DNA of 64,000 bases, from contig OY294049.1 of assembly GCA_958510825.1 (NCBI GenBank), forward strand, positions 26,122,986 through 26,186,985. The letters run 5' to 3'. This document shows positions 35,400 to 46,800 of this stretch, in pieces. The stretch comes from Brachypterus glaber (lineage: Eukaryota > Arthropoda > Insecta > Coleoptera > Kateretidae). The translations under genes and the position numbers were made by a program. The notes beneath the pieces were generated by a model that was given only the letters and a program-made list of their open reading frames with translations, had not been told where the DNA came from and made no database searches. Within the stretch, counting starts at the first letter, position 1; each line of letters starts with the position of its first letter.

Positions 35400-36194
35400 G
35401 TAAGTAAAATATACCTACAGTTTATCCCATGGTTTTGTGGAGTTATAAACAGTAACTACAATAACTGTTAAACATAACTTCAAGGTTTTGTTTTTATTTT
35501 AGTCGATATACCTAGTTACCTTATAAATAAATATTAATTTGTTTTGACAAAATATTGATAATTTTTGTTTTTATACTGTTATCATAATATATTCCAATTG
35601 TTTATTTAAAAATACCTATACCTATAAGTATACAGTTGGAATAAAAAAAAGTACTACAGCAGGGACCCTTGAGGTCACCAAATTTTTAAAATTTTAGCTG
35701 TTTTTAGTGCTTTATTGACAATGAAATTTTTAGGGTTATGTACATTGTCAGTGGATTTTAAAACGGTATAAAAACACATTAATTTCTCGAAAAAATATAT
35801 TCTTATTTGTAAAATTGACATAAATATATAGAACTAAAAAGATAACAGAAATAAAAATATATAATTAATAAAATAGCGAAAAACAATAGGGTACCTTATT
35901 TAATAGCAGTTAAAATTTTTAAAGGACCCTAAATCTTCATTCCTATTTTAGTTCTGGCATGTAGAATTCTCTATTTTTTTGGACACTTTCCTTATATTAG
36001 CCCCAAAATATATTGTTAAAATTAATTTTTGTTGCTGAAGCATGCTGACACATTTGTCACTTTTTACTTAAAGTCCTCAATTGACTTTAGTGACAAGTTA
36101 GATTTAAATGGTACAGTTTTTGGGTGTAGTACTTTTTAAAGATCACAACTGTACCACTTACCTACAATTCTTACTTCTATAAAAATGTTCAGAA
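35400..36194. other. AT-rich DNA, no gene seen
   Basis: If the 35354 exon is real this is its first intron. No splice acceptor with a following recognisable exon was found. Confidence 0.35.
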
Positions 36195-36880
36195 TTTTCA
36201 GGGGTAATATCATAAGTGATACTAGGTTAGGTAACAGTGGTTTTTTACATAAATTTTACGAATACTAATACCAATGACGAAAATGCAACGACTGCTTTAG
36301 CAGGAGATTAGAGAAAAGTGGGGTAAAAAAAACCATCGTAGGGGTAAGGTATTTTCACTTATTGGTACAGCATACTACATATATATAAATTTTATTCTCA
36401 GGGGTAATATCATAAGTGATACTAGGTTAGGTGTCGGTGGTTTTTTACATAAATTTTAAGAATATTAATCCCAATGACGAAAATGCAACGACTGCTTTAG
36501 CAGAAGTTGCATTTTCCAAAAATTGGGATTAATATGAGTAAAATTTGAAAAAAAGCACTGCTACCTAACCTAGTATCACAAATTGATATTTAGGGAGAGA
36601 ATATAATTTATATTTAATACACATACCTCTTAATTATAACGTATTAATCCACAAATAAATTATATTTTATAAATTAAAAAGCAAACAATAAGCACGATTT
36701 TAGATTAGAGAAAAGAGGGGTAAAAAACCATCCTAGGGGTAAGGTATTTTCACTTATCAGTACAGCATACTACATATATATATATATATAAATTGTATTC
36801 TCACCTAAATATAATTAGGAATTTTCAGCCAGTTAGGGTAAAGTTCTATAGAGAACACTAGGTTAGGGTGGGTTCGCAAT
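36195..36880. repeat. Cluster of direct and inverted repeats with ACTAGGTTAGG
   Basis: GGGGTAATATCATAAGTGAT starts at 36201 and 36401 (200-bp direct repeat). AACCTAGTATCACAAATTG near 36573 is an inverted partner. GATTAGAGAAAAGTGGGGTA at about 36307 recurs at about 36702. GACGAAAATGCAACGACTGC is also repeated. It looks like two or three overlapping copies of one short non-coding element. Confidence 0.65.
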
Positions 36881-37539
36881 TTGTGAACTTTTAAACACAT
36901 TTAAAAAAAATAAACTGCATAAATATTTTCTGGCATTTGTCAAATCTATTGACATACAAAAGGGCGGCAAATGACTTTAGTTTAAAAAATATTACCTACT
37001 ATGAAAATCGCATCTATTCTCTGTAATATTATTAACATTAATTAATAATTATTAAATAGACATTTAAAATATCTATAATTATAAATGTATATGTTGAAAA
37101 CCCCTGCTACATCTACCTTGTTTTTTTACTCTTTCTATCACATGGTTATATGCAGTGGCGTAACTAAAAATTGGCGGCCCGTGTGCAAAAATTCACGGCG
37201 GCTCCCTCTTAAAGCGTTTACTTTTTGAACTGAATTAAAAAAATGAAGCTAAATTTTACAAAAATCACCTTTTAATAAAATTTTGCCTATGTGATTACAC
37301 TTCTTTCAAAAAAAGTGGGACACTTAAAATTGTTTTGTTTAAATTAGGTAATTAAAACTTTTTCAATTTTGATGTTTATATCAAATATTATTTATATCAC
37401 TATTAAATTTATCGATCTGTCCGAGAAATCTTGTGGGCACGATAACTTAAGAACGCTTTAAGCTAGAGACTTTAAATTTGGTATACAGGTATGTTACCAA
37501 AAGTTCTCACTCAGAATTGTTTTTGATAAACATTGGGGT

Positions 37540-37880
37540 GCGGCAAGGGGGGCAAATGGGGAAAAATACTTTTTTTTTAGAAAAATTTGAAAATATTAGA
37601 AAAATTTGAAAATATAGGGGTTTTTGAGGTTGCTGAAATTGAATCTGATAATAAAAAAAATCTAATTCTACCCCCGAGGAGGTAAGGGGGTACATGTTTT
37701 TAATATTTTCTTTAAAATTGGTATATATAGATTTTTGGGGTCGACGAAACTGAATCTGATAATAAAAATATTCCAACTCTTCCCCCGCGGGGAGGGTGTG
37801 ATTATTTTTAAATATTTACAATATTCTAGTGAAAATTAGTATATAGGGGTTTTTAAGGTATCTGACAATGAAAAATTCTA
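37540..37880. repeat. GC-rich minisatellite, about 90-bp units, short array
   Basis: Units contain GAATCTGATAATAAAAA, CCCCCGAGGAGGTAAGGGGG and TTGGTATATAGGGGTTTTTG. The same unit forms longer arrays at 52805-53460 and 55080-55850. The 89-codon minus frame here is a by-product of the repeat. Confidence 0.7.
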
Positions 37881-38024
37881 ATGCGAAAAACGCATAACGG
37901 TTTAATAATACATATGAATGCGCAAGTGTTCTGGCAAACATATGCAAATGTACCATGCGCAGTAGTGTTTGGTGAAACATATTTATGCGCAGATGTATTT
38001 CTCTTTCATTTCTCTATTCCATAC

Positions 38025-38204
38025 TGTAATGTTTGAATGTTAGCCGAGTAATGTTATTGTTTATAGTTTGTTATAAATGTTTAAAACTCACCCAATTGTT
38101 TAATGCGTCTATTCGTGTTCGAATCTAACGTGTAAGAGAGCTTGTCTCTCTTGCCGTCCGGTGGCGCCACCTTCGGTTGTTGGCGCGTAATTCAAAACAC
38201 CACA
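38025..38204 (-). repeat. Gypsy 3' LTR (left copy)
   Basis: 180 bp, from TGTAATGTTTGAATG to CAAAACACCACA on the plus strand; no difference from the right copy was found by eye. Preceded by the target duplication CATAC. Contains the palindrome GGTGGCGCCACC. Confidence 0.95.
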
Positions 38205-38397
38205 TCCCTCCTTGCCTTCATTGTTGAAGTCAGCCTCGGGTGATGCTCGTTCCACACACTTGTTTTTATAGCCCGTTTTATTTATTTATTTTTTTTATGT
38301 TGCACGCACTTTATTTTAAGTTTGTTTTGTTGCGTTTATATGCGTCCTTACTCGCGCACTACGAACCGTTAAAGTTTGTTTGGTTTTGAGCTTTTGT

Positions 38398-39538
38398 TTA
38401 ATATGGGCTACTGTTGAACCTACAGGGGGGTCTGCGGTTCCTTTGAGGTCTGGAATTACTCTCTACTAGCTCAGCGGGGGCTTCTGGTTCCGGTGCTGGT
38501 ACACTAAAATCGAAGCTGCTGTTTGGGCTACTTTCTCCTGTACGGAACGAATCCGTGTCTGGGTCGAATCCGGTGTATGGTTCAAAAGCTGGGCTCTCTA
38601 TATCCGATGACGTCATCGAGGATGTAGGGCTGTTTGTTGTCTGTTGGGGGATACTATCTTGGTGGGTATCTTGTTCTTTGGTTGTGTTGTCGGTTTCTGT
38701 GGTTGTGTCTGATCTGGTTACCTCCAAGGCGGTTCCAGCACCTTGTGGTGTTGGCGAGGTTCCTCCAGAGGTTCCAGCACTCGAGGTTCCTCCTCCTACG
38801 TCTAATTTTGGTAAGAAGATATCCAAGTTGGGTGTTATCCTTTTTGGATTTTGTATCTTCTTTTTTTCTGATTTTGGTGCTGGTGTCGTCTGCTGAGGCT
38901 TGGTGATAAACTTTTTGAAAAACGAGGAATTTCGGGTTATTGTTATATCGTCTTTCTTAGCTATGATTTTTGTACCATATATGTTGGTTACGGTGTATGG
39001 TTTTGGGTCAAACAAAGGTGTGAGCGTGTTACGCTTCATTTGCTTACATAGCACTAGGTCTCACACTTTTAGGTTTTGTGGCATGACCTTTCGTTTTTCA
39101 TTGGTCTTTTCGTTCACCTGTGACCTTCTGTCTCTTATATGGTCGTTTTGTACCGTTTTGGTGGATGGAATGCTGGACGCGACTGCGTACTTAAAAACGA
39201 TTTCTGCTGGTGTTTTACCTGTAGAGGTGTGTGCTGTGTTTCTGTATGCTATTAGAAATTCGTTTAGAGACTGTTGTAGGTTCTTTTCTTCGATATGTGT
39301 GCATCGAATTGTTTTTCACCGATTTTACCAGCCGCTCTACCATACCGTTCGCCTCTGGCCAATAAGTCGTGATCTTGTGATGCTTGATACCTCTTTCTGT
39401 CAAAAACTGCACAAATTGGTGTCCATTAAAGGGTGGACCTCCGTCCGTTTTTATTTGAGCCGGGTATCCGAAGGTTGTGAATAATAATAATAATAATAAT
39501 ATCTTTATTGCCCAACAGAAAAACCAATTACAGGACAA
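38398..39538 (-). pseudogene. Gypsy pol 3' part: integrase C-terminal region, disabled
   Basis: The integrase core resumes after the LINE insertion (FGYPAQIKTDGGPPF, then TYWPEANGMVERLVKSVK with the third acidic residue E). A 1-nt-type frameshift falls near 39312-39316 at an A homopolymer. Continuation in another frame includes FLIAYRNTAHTSTGKTPAEI. An in-frame TGA lies at 39061-39063. The last 218 codons (38398-39054) encode a Pro/Ser/Thr-rich tail ending RPQRNRRPPCRF, typical of the C-terminus of such integrases. At least two lesions plus the insertion make the enzyme non-functional. Confidence 0.85.
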
Positions 39539-40573
39539 TATTATTTGAAAATTTACAAAATTAAAGTTTACAAAATAAAGGTTTAAAGTTAATTAACAAT
39601 GTAATAAAATATCTAATATTATAACAATATAACAAATACAGATACGATATATCACTGAAATGGTAGAAATTAAAATCAACATTTTGGCCAATACTCTAGA
39701 ACTATACAATTAATTATTCTACTCACTGAATCAAAGTGGATATCGCAACTCTTACAATATCTATTATAACAAAACATCATATTGAAAATTGGTTCAGTGC
39801 GTAGAGTATTCGTTCTGGCAACTTGATTATAAAAAGTGGTAGAAGTTCTTGTACAATTAGCTGGAACGCAAAAATTTAGCTTTGATAAAATAAATGGTGA
39901 GTCCATTCTACCATTCAATACGTAACATAGCATTTTAATACTGGTTATTGTTCTGCGAAGTTCTAGGGATTGATACTCAAATTGAGACAGTAGGACGTCA
40001 TAATCATAACCTCTGGCTGGATATATACCAAATACTTTAAAATATAAACACTTAAGAAACTTTTTTTGCACTTTCTCTACCTGTTGTCTGTGAACTTCAT
40101 AAAACGGATTCCAAATGGTACAACAATATTCCAGTCTAGAGCGAACAAAAGAGTTGTAAAGGGTCTTTAAAGCAAGTACACTGGTAAATTTACTACAATT
40201 TCTTATTATAAAACCATACATTTTTAATGAGGCTGATACAATACTATCTAAATGTTCTCTGAATAAAAAATCACTAGAAAATGTGACACCCAAATCTTTA
40301 ATGGAATATACTCTCTCCAAGGAGAAAGAACTTATTGAGTAATTATAAAGTATTGGGTTTTTTTTACGCGTGAAGGAGATGATTTTACATTTAGATACAT
40401 TTAAATTGAGACAGTTATATTCGCACCATTGTTGCAGTGCATCCAAGACCCTCTGTAATCTAATGCAGTCATTGATGCAAATTATTTGCATGAATAGTTT
40501 CAAATCGTCAGCAAAAAATAAATGCAGGCATTCAATTAACTCACTAAGATCATCTATGAATAATAAAAATAGC
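39479..40573 (-). mobile_element. 5'-truncated LINE inserted in gypsy integrase
   Basis: The 3' end on the minus strand is an AATAAAGAT-(ATT)n tail at 39481-39503. The body holds the C-terminal half of a reverse transcriptase. Target sequence next to each end is similar (AACACCTT and ACAACCTT, minus strand), an approximate target duplication. About 1.1 kb of what is normally a multi-kb element is present, the usual outcome of target-primed reverse transcription. Confidence 0.85.
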
Positions 40574-40575
40574 AA
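39676..40575 (-). pseudogene. LINE (jockey/CR1-type) reverse transcriptase fragment
   Basis: About 300 codons starting inside the reverse transcriptase palm domain: LLFLLFIDDL, then the catalytic FADDLKLF motif at residues about 21-28, ALQQWCEYNCLNLNVSKC, IKDLGVTF, and the thumb-like SFVRSRLEYCCTIWNPF. The end, VLEYWPKC, is the LINE's own C-terminus. The endonuclease and the first half of the reverse transcriptase are missing through 5' truncation. No internal stop occurs, so the insertion is young. Confidence 0.85.
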
Positions 40576-43224
40576 AGGTGTTTTCCAAAAATTGCTCTAT
40601 GGATTTGAAGCTCGTGGACGGTACTATTTCTGCAAACGGGTACCGTGAGTATTCGTCTATTAACAGAAAGACGTATTTTCCGTTTGGGAGTGGTCCCAGA
40701 TAATCGCAGTCTAGGTGTGTAAATTGAGCATCCGGTGAGGGTTTTGTCATCACCGGGTCTCTGTAGACCTTCCTTTCCACAGCTTGGCAGGGTACGCATG
40801 CGCGGATACGCATGTCTGCTATTCTGTCCATATTTGGAAACCATACCTTGCTTCTTAGGTACTGCTTTGTCTTGGTCAGTCCCTGGTGCCCTCTGTGTGC
40901 CAGGTCGATTACCATGTTTTGTAAGTTTTTCGGTATTATGATGCGTTTTTGACGCAATAACAAGCCATCTGCCTCAGTTATTTCTTCTTTTATTCCCCTA
41001 TATTCCTTCAGCTCTTGTCTATCATAAATTGTTGGGTCTTTCACCGCTTCTTTTAATAGTTTCAATGTGTCATCTTTTTTCGTGTTTTCTTTTATTGTTT
41101 CTACATTGATCGCTTTTGGTGTACTGCCGTTGGTAACAAAGTTGACGTACTCTTCTAAATCCGTTGTGTTTTTCTCGTTTTTCCAATCTACATATCTCGA
41201 TAGGTAATCTGATGGGTTGTCCTCACCTTTTTTGTGTATAGCTTCGTACGTATAGGCCTGAATTTTCAGTATCATACGTTCTATCCTGATGCTAGGTGAT
41301 GACTTCGGGTTTTTCATAATATTTACTAATGGTAAATGGTCCGAATATAGATAGAAAATTGATCCGTAGAGAAAAATATGGAAATGTAAAATGCCCCATG
41401 TTGCCGCTAATGTTTCTCGTTCTAACTGTGAGTAATTTTGTTGGGTGGGTGTTAGACTTTTGCTGGCATACGCTACGATTTCCGTTTTGTTATATTTGTT
41501 CCTCTGGGCCAGGATTGCCCCTAAACCAAAGGGTCCTGCGTCCACGTATAATTCTGTCTTTTTCTTAGGGTCGAAATATGACAGTTTCTTTACGTCCAAT
41601 AGGTCCTTTTTGAGTTCTTCAAAATTTTGTTGATGTTTTTGTTCCCATTCAAATGTTGTATCTTTTATTGTTAAATCCCGCAGTACTTTTGTTTTTTCTG
41701 ATAGGTTTGGAATAAACCTTCCTATAAAGTTTAGCATTCCTAACAGACTTCTCACTTCTGTTGGGTTTTTGGGTGTATTTATATCCTTAAATGCTTCAAC
41801 TTTTTCCGGGTCTGGAAAAATACCATTCGCCGAAAAAACATGTCCGAAATATTTTATAGACGGTTGTCCTATGATACACTTCTTTATGTTTATTGTTAGG
41901 TTCATGTCACTTAGTTTCTTCAGTACTTTTCTTAGTGCACAGTCATGTTCTGTTTTGTTTTTGCCGAACACTAAGATGTCATCACTAAAGTTTATGACGT
42001 TTTCAATGTTCACTAGGACTTGCCTAATTATATCCTGAAATACTTCCGCTGCGCTTGTGACTCCATAATATAATGTTTTATATTGGAACAAGCCTACATG
42101 GGTCGAAAATACTGTGATATACCTAGATTGTTTGTCTAAAGCCACCTGGTGGAAACCATCTACTAAGTCGATTACTGAGAACACTGTTGCCCCGTTGAGG
42201 GTCGTAAAAAGGTCGTCGACTGTTGGTGTCAGGTGTCTCACCCGTTTTATTGCTTTGTTAGCGCACCTCATATCTATGCACAGCCTGATTCTGTTATCTT
42301 TTCTAGGAACCACTGTTATCTGTGATACCCATTGTGTTGGTCCTGTTACTTTTTCTATGATATCCTCTTTTAGCAGCCTTTCAATTTCCTCTTGTACCTT
42401 GTTCCGCAGGTGAAAAGGAACTCTCCTATGTTTCTGTACCACTGGTTGTACACTCTTGTCTATGTGAAGTTTTACCTCGTAGTCTTTTAGCCTTCCTACT
42501 CCCTGGAGTAGTGATGGGAAGTTTTCTTCGATATACTTCACTACACTGTTCTGTTTATTCTCCATGTTTATGTTATATGTTATTTTCACTAACCCTAACT
42601 TTTCACACATATCACAGCTTAAAATGTTGTCTACTCTTGCATTTACCACTTGTATTTCTGTTTCTACCTCTTTATGTTTGTACTTCATTGTTGTTCTGAA
42701 CTTTCCTAGTAGTTTTATGTTCTGTTTGTTTCCGTATCCACTTAGTAGTGTGTTTGTTTGTTCCAACTTCATTTTTCCTAGCCTTGTCCACGTTTCCTTC
42801 CCTATAAGGTTGCATGAACTACCAGTGTCTAGGATAAAGTTCACCTTTTTGTTACTTATTGTTATGTCTGTTCTTGGTGCTTTTGTGTTTACACTTGTTA
42901 AGTTGAAAGCATATTCACTTTCATCTGAGTTTTGTTGTTCCTCTTGTTCTGGTATGTTTTCTTCACTTTGTATCATGTTTGTTCTCTTCTTCGAGGTTAT
43001 GCACATTCTTGCGTAGTGCCCCATTTTCCCGCAAGCTCTACACTTCTGGTTTCTTGCCGGGCAACTCTGAATGCCTCCTTGATGCCATTCATAGCCACAA
43101 TTTTTACAATTTTTGTTGTGACTTTGTTCCGTCTTTTTAAATGTTTGTTTTTGTTGTTTGTTCTTGTAGTTAATTCTGTTTATGTTGTTTCCTGAGCTGT
43201 TTCCGTTGTGCCCATTATGTTGTT
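40574..43224 (-). pseudogene. Gypsy gag-pol middle part: nucleocapsid, protease, RT, RNase H, integrase start
   Basis: Open without stops between the BEL/Pao and LINE insertions. In order on the minus strand: two zinc knuckles (CKNCGYEWHQ.. and CRACGKMGHYARMC, about 43110-43010); aspartic protease FILDTGSSCNLIG (about 42830); reverse transcriptase with FSVIDLVDGFHQ and the catalytic FSDDILVFG (about 41985); RNase H with LYVDAGPFGLGAILAQ (about 41540); integrase zinc domain HRGHQGLTKTKQYL..CVPCQ (about 40880-40780); and the start of the integrase core (THLDCDYLGPLPNG). Gag and pol share one frame with no programmed frameshift visible. The frame is cut at ..LENTF by the LINE. Confidence 0.92.
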
Positions 43225-43853
43225 TGTTGTGTGACGTCGAAAGGTCCCATTCGGTGATATGGGATTGCCTCCGTAACATCGCCTTTATGATATTAATTAA
43301 GTGGACTGCGAATAGGTATTTATGAATGAAAAGAATATTAAAGACAAAACGACAGTTCCAATAATATATATGGTAATCTTACCTTAATTACAGCATTCAG
43401 CACGACAGGTCATGACCGCCATTTCTTCACAGGAGACACCACATAATTGGAAACTGATGTACGCGAATTAAAGTTTGTTTGACCAGTGTAGGTATACACT
43501 ACTAATTATTTAAATACATATGTGTATATGGAACTTATTTCTATAGTTTGCAGGCGTAAATATGGTAAATTCTAACGAATTGCCCGCGGCGTGGTATATT
43601 CGTCAGCTGATTTGAGTATATTTTTATTGACACGCATCGAGCGTTCTCGAGAGTCAAATTGATACTGGTGCGGAAGGCAACCTCTCACGCGCAGAAAGGC
43701 TAGGAGGTTTTCCGCGCGTTACTTACAAAAATACAATCAATTCAAAACAAAATATTATTTTTGAATTATAACTAAGTAAAGAAATTAAATGAAATTATGT
43801 ATAATAAAACCCAAATTAAAAATAAATACAAACACAGAAATGTGGTTGTAACA
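43225..43853 (-). repeat. BEL/Pao 3' LTR (left copy)
   Basis: 629 bp, plus-strand TGTTGTGTGACGTCG ... GGTTGTAACA. Flanked on the left by target duplication TTGTT and on the right by the polypurine tract. Confidence 0.95.
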
Positions 43854-43888
43854 TTACCGCCCACCAAAACACACAAAATTAGAGTGTT

Positions 43889-46800
43889 TTAACAACACAT
43901 AGGTAATATACATAATTTTACTAAGGGCCTCTTTAGGACACCTTGAGCTGTACGGACATTTACTACTCGGATCACACCATCAGCACCTGGAAATAACTCT
44001 ATTACACGACCTATCGACCAACGAAGAGGGGGCTGTAAATCGTTCTTTATCAGCACCATAGAACCAAGTTCTATCGGTTTAGAGGGTTCATTCCATTTAA
44101 CTCTTTGCTGTAAAGTACATAAATATTCGGAATGATACCTGGCCCAGTAGTCCTGATGCATACGTTGAATGAGCTGCCACCTATTTAGACGATTAAGAGG
44201 CAAGTCTTGTAGATCAGGCTCTGGCGGGGCAGAGAGTGAGTTCAGGGTAAGAAAATGTCCGGGAGTTAAGACCGATAAATCATTTGGGTCAGAGCTAACT
44301 GGACAAAGAGGTCTCGAGTTCAATAAGGCTTCTATTTGAACTAAGAAGGTTGAGAATTCCTCATATGTCAGTCGTTGTAAACCAACTACTCTATAAAAAT
44401 GAGTTTTTACCGACTTAACACCAGATTCAAACAGACCACCAAAATGTGGGGCTGAAGGGGGATTAAATGACCACTTTATCGATTCAGTTTCAGTGGCATG
44501 CTGCATCAACTCATCTAATTGGCGCGCGGCACCAACAAAATTTGTACCTTGATCAGAGAAAATGTGATTACAGTGTCCACGTCTAGAAATGAAACGACGA
44601 AGAGCAGCCAAAAAGGACTCAGAAGAAAGTGAGGACACCAACTCTAAGTGTATAGCTTTTGTGGTCGAGCACACGAACACACAAATCCAAGCTTTGTAAG
44701 TTTTTGCACCACGTACTCGTCCCATGCTTATATTGAATGGACCACAATAGTCCACGCCACAGCTTTGGAAAGCTTTTAACTGACTTATCCTAAAGCTCGG
44801 TAGGTCACCCATCCTAGGTTGGATAGTGTTGGGCTTAACCCTAAAGCACTTGTGACACTTTGAAACAACAGATTTTATGGCCCGCTTGGCGGATAATATC
44901 CAAAACTGTTGATTCAATAAAAACTGTAAGGTTTGAATCCCAGGATGCATATGCCTAACATGCATATCCTCGATAATGAGGTAAGTCAATCGATGAGTAC
45001 GAGGTAATAATGCGGGATGTTTACTTTCAAACGGCAGATGTGCATTTTTTAGCCTACCGCCTACTCGTAAAACTCCTTGTGGGTCTATGAAAGGATTTAA
45101 TTTACGTAAAGTTTTATTAACCGGCTTTTGTTGCTCGATACGTACAATATCTTCCTTAAAATATTGGTGTTGAACAATTTTAACCAAAGTCATTAAGGAC
45201 ACTTGTAAATCATTTGCAACTAAAGCAGTAGTAACCTTTTGATTAGGATTACGTAAATTGAAACCAAAACGAAAAATATATGAGACAACACGTATTAGAC
45301 GTGATAATCTAGAATATTTGTTTAATAGGGCATCAATTAATTGATCAGTCTCTATTAAAACTAGGGATATAATCTTGGCCTCATCTGGAGACGTAACGGG
45401 TGTAAAACTATCCGTATCAAGATCCAGGGAGGTAGACAAGAATTCTGGTCCCGCCCACCATTGGGTACACTGCATAAGCTCGCTGGGAAAAAGCCCACGT
45501 GAACCATGGTCAGCCACGTTGTCCGCAGACTTAACATGATACCAACAATCTGGTGGTACCAAATCTTGGATGTGGCTAACGCGATTTGCGACGAATGTTT
45601 TCCAACGATGGGGCGGAGCCTTAATCCATGATAAGGCTACCATGGAATCTGACCAAGCATATGTTTTATGAAAAGTAATGCTGTTTTTATAAGTGTTGCG
45701 AACAAACTTTATTAAATTACTTAATAAAACAGCAGCGCACAATTCCAAGCGGGGTATTGATAATTTCTTTAAAGTAGCAACTTTTGACTTTGCACAGATT
45801 AAGGAAACTTCAAACTTTCCATCTGGCAGAGGTTTTCGAAAGAAAATTATAGCACAATAGCCCTTCTCAGAACTGTCACAAAAGCCATGCAATTCTAAAC
45901 CACTGGCGTTTTCTATATCAAGAAAACGGGATATTTTTAAATCTGCTAACATGTGCAATTCAGATTTAAATTGTAACCACTTTGTTACCACTTCATTGGG
46001 AAGTGGCTGGTCCCAATCACAACCTAGTGACCATAAATGCTGTATTAAATGCTTGGCTACAAAGGTTATTGGACTGAGATATCCAAGTGGATCCCAAATA
46101 CGCGCAATATCCGATAGGATAGAACGCTTAGTTGGTGTAGACTCTAAAGCCTTCACCCGAAAAGAGAAAAAATCTGTATGTGGAGTCCATTGAAGTCCCA
46201 AAATTTTAAGATATGAATCTTCTTCAGAATCAAATGATATATGCTGTCGATGATCGACAGGGATATCTTTCAATAAATTTGGAGAATTGCTCGCCCACTT
46301 CCTCAATTCAAACTTTCCTTTTTGTAAAAGTTCAGTTAGCTGAAGACAAAGCACCTGTGCTAGCTCTAGGTTGTCAGCCCCTGAGATAATGTCATCAACA
46401 AAGGTATCTTCTTCTAGAGCTTTTGATGCCATAGGAAAATCTTTACCCTCATCTGTTACTAACTGTTTAATAGTGCGTAATGCTAGGAAGGGAGAGGAAG
46501 TATTACCAAAAGCTACCGTTGTAAGTCGGTATTCTTTTACTGGTTGTTGGGGATGAAATCTCCAAAGCAATCGTTGATAATTTCGGTGCTTCGGATCCAT
46601 AAGAATTTGCCTAAACATTTGTTTTATGTCTGCCATTATAACAATAGTATGAAGGCGAAATCTTAATAAAAGGGAAATTATATCAGTTTGTAATTTAGGT
46701 CCCGGACATAATAAATCATTAAGGGAGTAGCCCTCTGATGTTTTAGCACTGCAATCAAAAACTATGCGTACCTGGGTAGTAGTACTATCCGGCCTTAGTA

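Noticed and set aside
38555..39484. Plus-strand frames of 90-194 codons opposite gypsy pol
   Set aside because: They are antisense shadows of the minus-strand retrotransposon coding sequence; the same applies to plus frames at 40735-43195 and 45951-48440.
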